A stretch of 64,000 bases of DNA from Penium margaritaceum (GCA_023375785.1 SZWC01000569.1:53115-117114); one strand, 5' to 3'. Shown: positions 8,534 to 17,639, counted from the stretch's first letter. Notes: generated by a model from the sequence alone, not told the origin. Numbers and translations: made by a program.

Positions 8534-10468
8534 CTAGTGACGGGGCAGCAGAGCGAAGAGAGGGGACACCACTGCCGCTACTGAGGAGAAGAGGATTGCC
8601 ACCCAGCCTGCGACTGCCACGGTCAGGCAGAGAAGACCAGTGATAGATGCCCCAGCCACTGCTGCAGATGCAGACGCAATCAGTACCCCCGTGGTAACGT
8701 GTGGAGTGAGCTCCCGGTGAGCACCAGTGGGAGTCAGGACCGCTGCTGCTGTAGAGGCTCGGATGGAGCTGATAGCTGCTGAGGTGGCGTCGGCGGCTGA
8801 AGAGGCAGCGGTGGCAATGGCGGCTGCAGTTGATGTGACCTGGGTGGCGATGTTTGCTGCTGCAGCGGCAAGAAGCGTTAGAGAGACTGCTGCGTGTGCG
8901 TAGGCGTCTGCTGCACGACCTACAGCCGTCTGTGTAGGGGCCTCGCATGCACGGGCGGTGGCAGCAAAGATAGCTGCAGCACCTGTTGCTGCGTCGAGGA
9001 TGGCCCCTGCCAGACCAATGGAGTCGTTGTGAACTGGAAGAACAGGGATGACACCTGGGACCTCAGGTGGAGGCGCTGGTCCAGCAGAAGTTGGTGCAGC
9101 GGTAGATGGGCCGGCGACAGTATTGGATGTGGAAGAGGCGGTGGTTGACTGAGTACCCTCAGGTGGTTGCATTACGGTGTGACGAGGTGGCGACGGCGGT
9201 AGGTCGTCCGCAGTGTAGACTTGCCTGTCAATCTCCTCCTCGCGTGCAGCTGCCTCCCGTTCCACGTCCTCTCGCCAATAGGCGGGGTCCAGCATGCGAT
9301 ACCAAAGCGGAGTGTCGTAGTCTGGTGGTGACAGGGGGTCGTAGTCTCTTGGGTCCTCCCACCCGCCGTCAGCGTGACGGGTAACAGTCCGAGGGGAGTC
9401 ACGCTCCTCGTCAGGGGATCCGTCAAGCTGCGGTGAATCCAAGACAACGACTGTGAAGACAAGAGGAATGTCTGGAGATCGTGAAGATGTCCAGCGGAGT
9501 GCACGGAGAAACCCGGGGTGTGAGGAGATGCCCGGAGTGCACGGAGAGGGACGGGAGCACGGGAATGCCCGGGGTGCGTGGTGAGGTCCGGAGTGCAAAG
9601 AGATGCTCGGAGATGGGGTGGTGAGCACGAGGATGCCCGCGGTGCACAGAGGTGCCTGGGGTGCGTGGAGGTGCCCGCTGGAGTGCACTGAGAGGTCCGA
9701 ATGCACGAGGGTGCCCGGAGTGCATAGGGAGATCCGGAGTGCAAAGAGATGCTCAGAGATGTGGTGGTGTACACGGAGATGCCAGTGGTGCACAGAGGTG
9801 CCTGGGATGCGTGGAGATGCCCGGTGGAGTGCACTGAGAGGTCTGGGTGTAGGAAGATGCCTGGAGTGCACGAAGATGCTCGGGGTGCACAGTGATGTCC
9901 GGGGTGCGTGGAGATGCCACGGCGGGGTGCACGGAGAGGTCCAGGTGCACGAGGATGCCCGGAGTGTACACAGAGATGCCCGCGGTGCACAGAGGTGCCC
10001 GGGGATGTAGTGGTGCACAGTGATGTCCGGGGTGCGTGGAGATGCCACAGGGGGGTGCACGGAGAGGTCCCGGTGCACGAAGATGTCCGGAGTGTGCACG
10101 GAGATGCCCGCGGTGCACAGAGGTGCCCGGGGTCCACGAGCGTGCGTGGTTTGAGGTGGCCAAGAGGGCCACGAGACCCACGAATGCCTAGGATCGTAGG
10201 GTTGTGGGCGAGATCCGCCCCTTGCTCTGATACCAGAAGTTACTAGGAAGTTACTAGCTAACCCAGGTGTGTGGGGGTGTGATACGCAACAAGCACCAAC
10301 GTGGGAGAGACGCCATGGATGCGGCAACTTGTTTGCATAGCTCGAGCTCACACAGAGACAAGAGGAGTAAGGGGAAGCGAGCGAGACTAGGACCGGTGAG
10401 CGCTCGCCCACCACGAGCGACGAGCTCGGGTGAGTGAGCGCCGCCACCCGGGGGTCGAGCCCGACCAC
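8534..10468 (-). CDS. Copia-1 extra 5' open frame ahead of gag (unknown function)
   Basis: A 644-codon open frame starting inside the 5' LTR, crossing the primer site, running through the leader minisatellite and stopping about 80 bp before gag. The first two thirds are probably incidental: LTR sequence, then His/Pro/Ser/Thr/Cys-rich repeats (CAPRASLCT-like) made by the minisatellite. The last 260 or so residues look protein-like: an acidic, charged part (EREAAAREEEIDRQVYTADD), a Pro/Thr/Ser linker, a long Ala-rich helical part, and near the C-terminus a hydrophobic run of membrane-segment length (about two spans, containing GLLCLTVAVAGWVAILF). I recognise no family. A bicistronic or alternatively translated accessory protein is possible, and a chance open frame in GC-rich DNA is the alternative. 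Confidence 0.45.
   Translation of the reverse strand: MVGLDPRVAALTHPSSSLVVGERSPVLVSLASPYSSCLCVSSSYANKLPHPWRLSHVGACCVSHPHTPGLASNFLVTSGIRARGGSRPQPYDPRHSWVSWPSWPPQTTHARGPRAPLCTAGISVHTPDIFVHRDLSVHPPVASPRTPDITVHHYIPGHLCAPRASLCTLRASSCTWTSPCTPPWHLHAPRTSLCTPSIFVHSRHLPTPRPLSALHRASPRIPGTSVHHWHLRVHHHISEHLFALRISLCTPGTLVHSDLSVHSSGHLHAPQAPLCTAGILVLTTPSPSISLHSGPHHAPRAFPCSRPSPCTPGISSHPGFLRALRWTSSRSPDIPLVFTVVVLDSPQLDGSPDEERDSPRTVTRHADGGWEDPRDYDPLSPPDYDTPLWYRMLDPAYWREDVEREAAAREEEIDRQVYTADDLPPSPPRHTVMQPPEGTQSTTASSTSNTVAGPSTAAPTSAGPAPPPEVPGVIPVLPVHNDSIGLAGAILDAATGAAAIFAATARACEAPTQTAVGRAADAYAHAAVSLTLLAAAAANIATQVTSTAAAIATAASSAADATSAAISSIRASTAAAVLTPTGAHRELTPHVTTGVLIASASAAVAGASITGLLCLTVAVAGWVAILFSSVAAVVSPLFALLPRH
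9465..10150 (-). repeat. Leader minisatellite of Copia-1
   Basis: About 690 bp of diverged tandem units built on GGTGCACAGAGGTGCCCGG and GGGGTGCGTGGAGATGCC (forward strand), with half-units near 30 bp and full units near 60 bp. It fills the leader between the primer site and gag, leaves a frame open, and probably varies in length between copies. Confidence 0.85.
10224..10235 (-). other. Copia-1 primer binding site
   Basis: The minus strand reads TGGTATCAGAGC directly after the 5' LTR, complementary to the 3' end of initiator tRNA-Met, the usual plant LTR-element primer. Confidence 0.93.
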
Positions 10469-10851
10469 TCGGAATTAACCGAGGGCGGCTACTCACCGAT
10501 GCACGGCTGAGACCGGCATGGTGGCCCCCTAAGGATCAGCACCCGGGTGAATGCAGCTCCCCCACAACATGCAAAACAAGATAACATGACGCAGGGCACG
10601 GCAGTGAGAATGTACGGGCCCTAGCGTCTATCGCATCAGAAAGTTATGACGAATCATGCAAGAGTTATGTGAGTGCCAGAGAGCACCCCTGGGTCCGGCA
10701 GCAGTTTGGGGGCGTCCACGGCTTCAGCCAGCACAGACGTACCCGCCATCTCCCCAGGTGATCCCATTATCACTTTAATCTGTACATGCGTGTGTGCACA
10801 GTGTGGGAGGCAAGAGGGCACAGAGTTGTGAGTGGCCAACGAACTTCAACA
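10236..10851 (-). repeat. Copia-1 5' LTR
   Basis: Direct repeat of 2727-3343 with about nine differences by eye. Bounded by the primer site on the left and the AAACT TSD on the right. Confidence 0.93.
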
Positions 10852-10856
10852 AAACT
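10852..10856. other. Target-site duplication AAACT, right of Copia-1
   Basis: Matches 2722-2726. Confidence 0.85.
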
Positions 10857-10960
10857 AGGGGTTGCGTGTCGGGGGGGGGGAACAAAAAACAAAAAAAAGA
10901 AGAAGAAGAAGAAAGAGCTCATCCCTCGATCATGATTCTCACGTGGAAGCAAGAATTGCA
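10857..10960. repeat. Foldback repeat R, copy 1, right part
   Basis: Continues the right arm broken at 2721: AGGGGTTGCGTGTC, a G run, an A-rich run, then CATCCCTCGATCATGATTCTC. It corresponds to the right arm of copy 2 (about 16512-16575). Confidence 0.6.
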
Positions 10961-11094
10961 AGGGGGGTCAATATGCCTCACCTCGCTTCACTCAATTGAC
11001 GTTGCATACTGCTCATCAAGCATGGTGAAGGGAGTAGGGGTAGTACTATTTCTTAGGTCACTAGGGTGGCTTGAACAAAAGTTGTTCGATGGGT
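10961..11094. other. Unassigned sequence between R1 and the next LTR element
   Basis: About 130 bp with no coding or repeat I can recognise. It is the left flank of the 11100-15204 insertion. Confidence 0.4.
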
Positions 11095-11099
11095 AAGGC
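11095..11099. other. Target-site duplication AAGGC, left
   Basis: Repeated at 15205-15209, which bounds the LTR element between them. Confidence 0.85.
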
Positions 11100-12322
11100 T
11101 GCTGGTGTATGGGCTTTGGCCTGACACTCTTGTGAGGACAGCAAGGTTGCTTGGAGTGTGGCACGATGTTGTGATTGAGGTTATGCTGGTCGAGACCCGC
11201 GCACCTGGTGAGTTTCACTGGTGTGACGTGGAGACCCATTGCATACATGTGTTATGTATGATCCATGCATGATGTGGTCGAGACCCGGACACCCGGAGAC
11301 ACTTTTCCGGGGTCACGAGGAGACCTGTTTCTCTGTCTCTCTTGCTTGATGTTTGACACGTAGGTGTGTGATTCACTTCGTGCATGGTCGAGACCCGGGC
11401 ATTTGGTGGATGGCACCATTGTCACAAGGAGACCCTGTGCTGTGGTATGCTTGATCAGTGCTCGCTATGATTGGTTCCCTGAGCCATCATCTCTTGCCTT
11501 CGCTCAGACATCATTATGTTGACAGTCGTGTCAGCCAGGGGGAGTGTTGGTGTGTGTGGATTCCACCTGTCACGAGCGACGGCAAGGAGAGTAGCGCTAC
11601 AGGAGAGCGCGACGACATGATCCCGGATGCGGACCCCGGAGACACCGACGCGTCGGCAGGTGATGGACCTCCACTTGGAGCTCACCGACGACTGCCCCAG
11701 CATCGTGGATGCTGTCTCGGACCTCCTGCAGTTTTTCTGCAGTCTATCCTTGATGCGGACGCAGTTGGCACCGGAGCACCGAAGAGTGGTGGCTCCATCC
11801 ACCGGCAGCTGCCAGAGAGCTGCCACGACGCCCTGAGTGCTTGCCAGGGTGCTTTGCGGTTTTTCTGCAGACGCTAGAGTTTTCTCGGTGGACTGGCTCT
11901 TGAGCCCGATTTGCATATTTTGTATTTCCTGTCCACCGATCGGTGCCGGACTTGTATGTGTGACCAGTCGTAGCGTCCGGCTTGAGATTCTGCATCTCTA
12001 GGTTCAGACGGCGTAGCGTTCTGATTTGTCTGCGCAGAGTTACGGCCAAAATAGTGTTTTTGGGCCGGTTTTAGGACAGACCTTGCACTGTCGCGTGCGA
12101 CACCTGTCGTGCGCCGCGGCAGGTATTTACACTGTGGACTTGTCATTTGTTCTCTCTCTCTCTCTGCAATTATATTCAGTTTGAGTTTCCTGACACTCTG
12201 TTCGTGTCCCAACCCAGACCCTTGCAGTTTTGTTTTTAACTTGTGACTGTTGTCACACGCTGACCTGGCGCTGACACCTAGTGTCGCGGCAAGTGGTCAG
12301 GAAGGTTCTAGGAAACTTCTCA
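11100..12322 (+). repeat. 5' LTR of the helical-frame element
   Basis: 1,223 bp, TGCTGGTG...CTTCTCA. Includes a GGTATTTACACTGTGG stretch (TATA-like in the other copy, TATTTATACTG) followed by a CT-rich run near 12155, a plausible promoter and start region. Confidence 0.9.
11188..11435 (+). repeat. Three GTCGAGACCC modules in the LTR
   Basis: Three spaced units at about 11190, 11278 and 11387, each opening GGTCGAGACCCG and closing about 45 nt later with a GAGACC-type element (for example GTGACGTGGAGACCC, GTCACGAGGAGACC). The set recurs in the right LTR near 14070-14315. Spacing is about 90-110 bp. Confidence 0.7.
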
Positions 12323-12353
12323 AGCAGTCACTACTACTGACAGGACGCCGGTA

Positions 12354-13871
12354 GTGGACGCGCTCGTTGGTGCAGACACCACGATGGTCGTCGCTCCAGT
12401 ATCAGCCGGTACGGCCTCCGGAGGGGTAGACGTTCCCTCAGTCACATCATTAGCCATTACATGTACACGTGCGGAGGGGGTACCCGGAGAGGCAGGAGAC
12501 GTCGAGGTTGCCAGTACTTTTTCCATGACCGGTGCCGTTGCGGTAGCTGTCTTTGGAGGCACAACTATCGCGGAGGATTCAGCTCGAGCAGTAGCTGATG
12601 CACCAGCAGCCAAGTGGGCTCCTGCGCTTGAGCATGTACACTCTGCGCTTCACGACCAGGAGGATGCAGTGGCACGTGCGGACAGGCACCTGTAGGACCT
12701 CACGCTTGAGCTACGTGCAGCGAGCACACGTTGGAGCACTGTAGACGCCGAGGTGGCTCGGACAGATAGTGCTGGGCAATAGGAGCAGGTGATGGACCAC
12801 CAGGACGAGGCAGACTTCCTCTGTGAGGATCAGTCGTCCGTCGTGGAGCGGTTGGACGTAGGGTCAGAGGCAGACGTAGAGGCCCAGTGCGCTGTCGTTC
12901 TTGCAGTAGCCGCGGCTAGAGTACGAGATAGCCCCTCGGTGAGAGCAGATGTCCGCGTGTGCGACATGGAGGATGCAGAGCGAGCTCCAGACCTCCGACA
13001 CCTTGCTACCCTGACCGGTATCGCTGACACCACGGCGGTGCCAGCCGATGACATAGCTACTCTTGTCCGAGCTACAGTTCCTATACCCGAGCGCCTACGC
13101 TCCATGGTCGACGAGTAGGAGGCAGTGGTGGCTCGAGCGGAGGCGCATGTGCAGAGTCTCATGGCCAAGCTCCGGGAGGCCAGCAGCCGTTGGTACACTA
13201 CAGATGCTTCTGCACGACAGGTTGCTGAGGAGTGCATGGAGGATGTACACACCCGTCTCGAGGCTGCGGAGTGGTCCCTACAGGATGCACATCGGCGACG
13301 GGCGGACGCACATCAGCACGTGGACGATTGGTTGCGCACCAGGGGCTCGGCGTTTCTCCAGGGTGTACGGGTTCCCGATAGCAGCGACGACGCTGTAGTG
13401 GCAGATACATCGACGGATGACAACGTCCTGTCACCTGACACCCGAGTGTCGAGTGTGTCAGCAGCAGCCGGTGCCTCCGCAGCAGCACCCCCTTCCGGTA
13501 CAGCTGGTGATCAGGCAGCAGCTGTGTCGCCTGTTGACGTGGAGAGCTTCCTACGCGACGAGGAGACGAGGATGCAGGAGGCAGTGACTCGTGCAGATGT
13601 GCACATAATGGAGGTCCACCATCAGATTCATTCCGCGACTGACCGCCTGCACGCCATAGATGCAGCTGACCGGCAGGCTGCCGCAGCAGAGCTCGACGAA
13701 CTGCACACGTGTCTCGACGCAGCGCAGTCCGTGTGGCAGCATGCGGCCCAGCAACTGGCATACATACGGGACGCGATGCAGTTGGAGGAGGCCCTCAGCT
13801 CTGCCCTCGTCGCAGCACCAGGTGACGACAACAGTGACGACGACGACAGCGATGACGACGCCGTGGGGTGA
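12354..13871 (+). pseudogene. Alanine-rich helical (coiled-coil-like) frame of the LTR element
   Basis: Most of the interior reads in one forward frame with a few breaks. Its N-terminal part is Ala/Val/Thr-rich. The rest consists of recurrent amphipathic helical stretches such as EAHVQSLMAKLREASSRW, MEDVHTRLEAAEWSLQDAH and LHTCLDAAQSVWQHAAQQL, with heptad-like Leu/Ala spacing. Three or more related helical blocks suggest internal duplication. It ends in an acidic tail (DDDDSDDD). There are no Cys/His knuckles and no enzyme motif. It could be a diverged gag-like particle or RNA-binding protein, or a captured host coiled-coil gene. I do not recognise the family. Fossil copy, described as found. 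Confidence 0.6.
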
Positions 13872-13971
13872 GGCGACGTGCGCGCACATCCCACCAGCAT
13901 CGCCGTCATCGTTCCTATTGTTGTGCAGGGTTATGTGACCATGGGGGAGTCGTACTGTCAGCCTATGCAGC

Positions 13972-13981
13972 CGAGGGGTAG
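13972..13981 (+). other. Polypurine tract before the right LTR
   Basis: CGAGGGGTAG immediately precedes TGTTGGTG, the start of the right LTR. Confidence 0.65.
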
Positions 13982-15204
13982 TGTTGGTGTGTGGGCTTTG
14001 GCCTGACTCTCTTGTGAGGACAACAAGGTTGCTTGGAGTGTGGCACGATGCTGTGATTGAGGTTATGCTGGTCGAGACCCGCGCACCTGGTGAGTTTCAC
14101 TGGTGTGACGTGGAGACCCATTGCATACATGTGTTATGTATGATCCATGCATGATGTGGTCGAGACCCGGACACCCGGAGACACTTTTCCGGGGTCACGA
14201 GGAGACCTCTTTCTCTGTCTCTCTTGCTTGATGTTTGACACGTAGGTGTGTGATTCACTTCGTACATGGTCGAGACCCGGGCATTTGGTGGATGGCACCA
14301 GTGTCACGAGGAGACCCTGTGCTGTGGTGTGCTTGATCAGTGCTCGCTATGATTGGTTCCTTGAGCCATCATCTCTTGCCTTCGCTCAGACATCATTATG
14401 TTGACAGTTGTGTCAGCCAGGGGGAGTGTTGGTGTGTGTGGCTTCCACCTGTCACGAGCGACGGCAAGGAGAGCAGCGCTACAGGAGAGCGCGACGACAT
14501 GATCCCGGATGCGGATCCCGGAGACACCGACGCGTCGGCAGGTGATGGACCTCCACTTGGAGCTCACCGACGACTGCCCCAGCATCGTGGATGCTGTCTC
14601 GTACCTCCTGCAGTTTTTCTGCAGTCTATCCTTGATGCGGACGCAGTTGGCACCGGAGCACCGACGAGTGGTGGCTCCATCCACCGGCAGCTGCCAGAGA
14701 GCTGTCACGACGCCCTGAGTGCTTGCCAGGGTGCTTTGCGGTTTTTCTGCAGACGCTAGAGTTTTCTCGGTGGACTGGCTCTTGAGCCCGATTTGCATGT
14801 TTTGTATTTCCTGTCCACCGATCGGTGCCGGACTTGTGTGTGTGACCAGTCGTAGCGTCCGGCTTGAGATTCTGCATCTCTAGGTTCAGACGGCGTAGCG
14901 TTCTGATTTGTCTGCGCAGAGTTACGGCCAAAATAGTGTTTTTGGGCCGGTTTTAGGACAGACCTTGCACTGCCACGTGCGACACCTGTCGTGCGCCGCG
15001 GCAGGTATTTATACTGTGGACTTGTCATTTGTTCTCTCTCTCTCTCTGCAGATATATTCAGTTTGAGTTTCCTGACACTCTGATCGTGTCCCAACCCAGA
15101 CCCTTGCAGTTTTGTTTTTAACTTGTGACTGTTGTCACACGCTGACCTGGCGCTGATGCCTAGTGTCGTGGCAAGTGGTCAGGAAGGTTCTAGGAAACTT
15201 CTCA
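13982..15204 (+). repeat. 3' LTR of the helical-frame element
   Basis: 1,223 bp, TGTTGGTGTGTG...CTTCTCA, about 97% alike to 11100-12322 by eye, followed by TSD AAGGC at 15205-15209. Confidence 0.9.
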
Positions 15205-15209
15205 AAGGC
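15205..15209. other. Target-site duplication AAGGC, right
   Basis: Matches 11095-11099. Confidence 0.85.
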
Positions 15210-15359
15210 GTCACCAACCCCCTCGAGGATTGCCTATAAGTGTTATCATGCCCCCCTTTTTTGGGCCCGTGTTTCGACAGTACAGGTTTCCTTTCAAGTT
15301 GAAACCATTAACCTTCATTCGTGCCCCAAAGAACTCCTTCTGATTGCTCAGCACTAGTT

Positions 15360-15860
15360 ACGCCAAACAAAACACAGATGGTTCACAGGGATGTGATGTG
15401 GAGTACAAGAAAATGAAAGGAATTGGGACGAATGGATAACTTCTTCTGAAGCAGTAGCTGTACTTCAAGTGTCGAAGATGTAGAGCGTACGAACACTGCG
15501 AAGGGAATAGGATTCGGGCATGTGTTGGGTCTTTGCTCCTTGAGTTGAGTGACGCATGCGACATCGCGTTTTGTCTGGTCACTTCAAGCAACTCCGCCAA
15601 GAATTCAGAGGGTTTTGAGAATATTGTTATGCCGAAGGGAGCGTGGATGATGAACAGGTCTGAGATGCGATGTAGAACTTGGTTTACGAAGTTTGGACAC
15701 CTGAACAATGTTTAACTTGCGGTAAGTTTACTTCGATGTCAAGGGTTGGAATGACCGAACACATATGTACAGGTGTCAAGTTACAAATGAGATGTCAGAG
15801 TCGTTGGATCGACTATCGAGCGACGTGTGTGGAGTCGCGTCGTGAGTGGTCATATAAAAA
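15360..15860 (-). repeat. Two tandem gypsy LTR fragments (minus orientation)
   Basis: 15360-15625 resembles the distal part of the gypsy D LTR (reverse complement of about 38880-39095, shared GAGTGACGCAT and CTTCAAG(C/A)AACTCC). 15630-15860 restarts with the LTR end seen in gypsy E at 29203-29435 (shared ACTTCGATGTCAAG, GAGTCGTTGG and TGTGTGGAGT). No coding sequence is attached. Confidence 0.65.
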
Positions 15861-16122
15861 AGGGCACAAATGCTCTGGTTCCCATCGTTTTGGTTGTTAT
15901 ATCTGCGGTGTCCATAGTCGCAAACGAACTGGGGTTCGGTCACGAGATACCCGAATAGTAGAAATATAAAACTGATCCGCCCGTCGTCCAGCGAGAAATA
16001 ACCTAACTACCCATCAGCCGCCGCTACCGCCACGCCAGTAACAAGGAAAACAGACAAAAATGCATGCCGAGACCACATGCCATGCGCTGACGACGCATGG
16101 TATGCGGTGCCCTCCGTTATTA
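15861..16122. other. Unassigned sequence
   Basis: About 260 bp between the LTR fragments and foldback R2. It includes AT-rich and Pro/Ala-coding-like stretches but no supported feature. Confidence 0.35.
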
Positions 16123-16640
16123 TCACAAACCCTTTCGTCGAAGGGTTTGTGATTCTAGCGGGGGGAGGTTTGTTTAGAGTTTGAGGGGAGTTCGAGACTC
16201 CCCATGCGTTGAAAGGGAACCTGCTGGGCCCCGCTACCGCGGGGTCCAGCAGGAGCCCGCACAAAAATAAAACCCTAAAACCTCAAGTGTAATTCGGGGT
16301 ATGGTTTGAATGCGGTTTGTGTGCCTAAATGATAGGTTTGCGTTTACAAAAAGTTATCCAAAACGAAAGAAGGGCATTTTCGCTCGATCGCGAGGGAGCG
16401 ATGACCGCTTTGTTTTCTTCTTTTTTTGTCACGCAAACCCCCCAGTTCGATGTATGGTTTTATATTTGGCGCGGGCGGAGCCCGCGCCAAACATACAAAA
16501 CCCTAAATCGAACTGGGGGGTTTGCGTGACAAAAAAAAAAACAAAGCTGTCATCGCTCCCTCGCGATTCTCGCATGGGAGCGATCTCCGCATGCAGGATT
16601 CATGTAGGATCATGCTCGCCCGTCTACGCATGCCGCGAGT
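16123..16640. repeat. Foldback repeat R, copy 2, uninterrupted
   Basis: Opens with the hairpin TCACAAACCCTT / AAGGGTTTGTGA (16123-16152). A second hairpin at about 16219-16250 (CTGCTGGGCCCCGC / GCGGGGTCCAGCAG) follows, then the long foldback at 16386-16568. It shares the blocks CGAGACTCCCCATGCG and GGGAACCTGCTGGG with copy 1. Confidence 0.75.
16386..16568. repeat. Long near-perfect foldback, arms about 90 bp, 3-nt centre
   Basis: Left arm 16386-16476 and right arm 16480-16568 are reverse complements over nearly their whole length. The core GCGCGGGC-gga-GCCCGCGC is perfect, followed outward by AAACATACAAAACCC, CGAACTGGGGGGTTTGCGTG, an A/T run and the ATCGCTCCCTCGCGA block. RNA from either strand would form a long hairpin. 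No coding. Confidence 0.85.
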
Positions 16641-16741
16641 GAGCATGATTTTTGACTGGGCTTTTGAGTGTTTTTTTTGCCACTACCGGGCAGATCAGAG
16701 TCACACTTTGCGTTTTATGGGTATGTGAGCTATTTGGCCCA

Positions 16742-17189
16742 ACAAACTGACGGCGGTGTCCAGAGTAAAGAATGGAAAGACGGCGTTGTCCATAGTCAAA
16801 AACGACATGACAGCGGCGCCCGTATTTTTGGGTGTGCGAGAGAAAACACAACAAAAAATCAATTGTACCCACGCCCTCGAAGTCGGACTTCGCCGACTTC
16901 GAGGGCAAAATGGGGGACATTGACACTAGCATCGCCGATGTCATAAGTAACCTTGTCACGTGTTTTGGAGTTCGCACTTGCGACCTCCAAAACTCGCAAC
17001 AAGGTGAGCCGCATCTTGCACCCCCCCTCCCCCAATATCTGACAAACCCCCTAGTTACTGTGGGGGGGTTGGGTTTCATTTTTTACTTGCCCGTGCATAT
17101 GCCGGGCCCTGCGGTAGTGGCGCCCGACAGATCTAACACACATGCGACACATCTCAAAAACCACCTCCTAATATCCGACAACCCCCCTA
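16742..17189. repeat. Foldback repeat R, copy 3, left part
   Basis: 16742-16835 carries GGACAACGCCGT-type units (on the minus strand, around TTTTTGACTATGGAC) that recur in inverted orientation at 25240-25340. Within it are a perfect 14-bp hairpin at 16873-16906 (GCCCTCGAAGTCGG) and an imperfect one near 16960-17005. The copy is split by the LARD-like element and resumes at 24904. Confidence 0.6.
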
Positions 17190-17194
17190 GTTAT
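17190..17194. other. Target-site duplication GTTAT, left of the LARD-like element
   Basis: Matches GTTAC at 24899-24903 at four of five bases. The repeat sequence CCCCTAGTTACTGTGGG at about 17046 resembles the empty site. Confidence 0.65.
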
Positions 17195-17639
17195 TGCAAC
17201 AGACATGGTCTGTTTTGCAACTAATTGCTGAACCAAAATGTAGGCCCTCAAAATAGTCGTCTATGGAGAGGGATCGAATGGTCGCCTCAGCTATTTTGGC
17301 TGAGACGAACCGCGCCATGATTGGACGTAGTCGTCATAGGGCATATTTGTAAACATGCAACCTAATCCTACTTCTTCTATGTGGCATTGCCACATTGGAA
17401 ACAGTACCCTAGCGTCATCATAGGAGTGGAGGAGGAGTGACACGATACACTTTCCATTGTGACACTCCTGTCACCTCGAATCCAACCAAGGATGGTTTTC
17501 CAGGCTAGAGTCAAACCAGACTCTAGCCCATTATATTTTCCGGGATTTTGGCTCCTCGAAACTTGAGCCTCGAGTACCAAAAGAACCCGATACACATTTA
17601 ACGACCATTTTTAACCATAAAAATGGCCAGTACGCTACA
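17195..17639 (-). repeat. LARD-like element 3' LTR
   Basis: 445 bp, direct repeat of 24452-24898. Shares AACCTAATCCTACTTCTTC, CCAGGCTAGAGTC and ACGCTACA. On the minus strand it opens TGTAGCGTA. Confidence 0.88.

Larger units (their letters stand above)
2727..10851 (-). mobile_element. Copia-1: young Ty1/copia LTR retrotransposon, nearly whole
   Basis: An 8.1-kb element on the minus strand with two LTRs of about 617 bp, TG/CA ends, a 5-bp TSD (AAACT), an initiator-tRNA-Met primer site and a polypurine tract. The domain order is the copia order: gag with a zinc knuckle, protease/GAG-pre-integrase, integrase, reverse transcriptase, RNase H. The LTRs differ at only about nine positions by eye (about 1.5%), so the insertion is recent. 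It looks largely whole, with a handful of breaks. Two unusual features are a tandem-repeat leader and a long open frame ahead of gag. An assembly gap of unknown true size (single N at 3940) lies in pol. It landed in the right arm of foldback repeat R1. Confidence 0.93.
11100..15204 (+). mobile_element. Non-autonomous LTR retrotransposon with 1.2-kb LTRs and one helical frame
   Basis: A complete 4.1-kb insertion: two 1,223-bp direct LTRs, TG...CA ends, TSD AAGGC on both sides and a purine-rich tract GCCGAGGGGTAG before the right LTR. The 1.66-kb interior has no protease, integrase, reverse transcriptase or RNase H motif, so it must rely on proteins from another element. Instead it holds one alanine-rich helical frame. 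The LTRs differ at about 30 sites by eye (about 2.5%), older than Copia-1 but still recent. The orientation follows the polypurine tract and the frame. I see no standard primer site. The layout resembles terminal-repeat elements that keep only a gag-like gene, though no zinc knuckle is visible. Confidence 0.85.

Noticed and set aside
9172-10137. 321-codon His/Pro/Cys/Thr-repeat ORF on the minus strand and similar plus-strand ORFs
   Set aside because: Low-complexity translation of the Copia-1 leader minisatellite in a second frame.
9465-10150. Repeats considered as a CRISPR-like array
   Set aside because: Units are contiguous and diverged, without uniform unique spacers, and lie in a eukaryotic retrotransposon.
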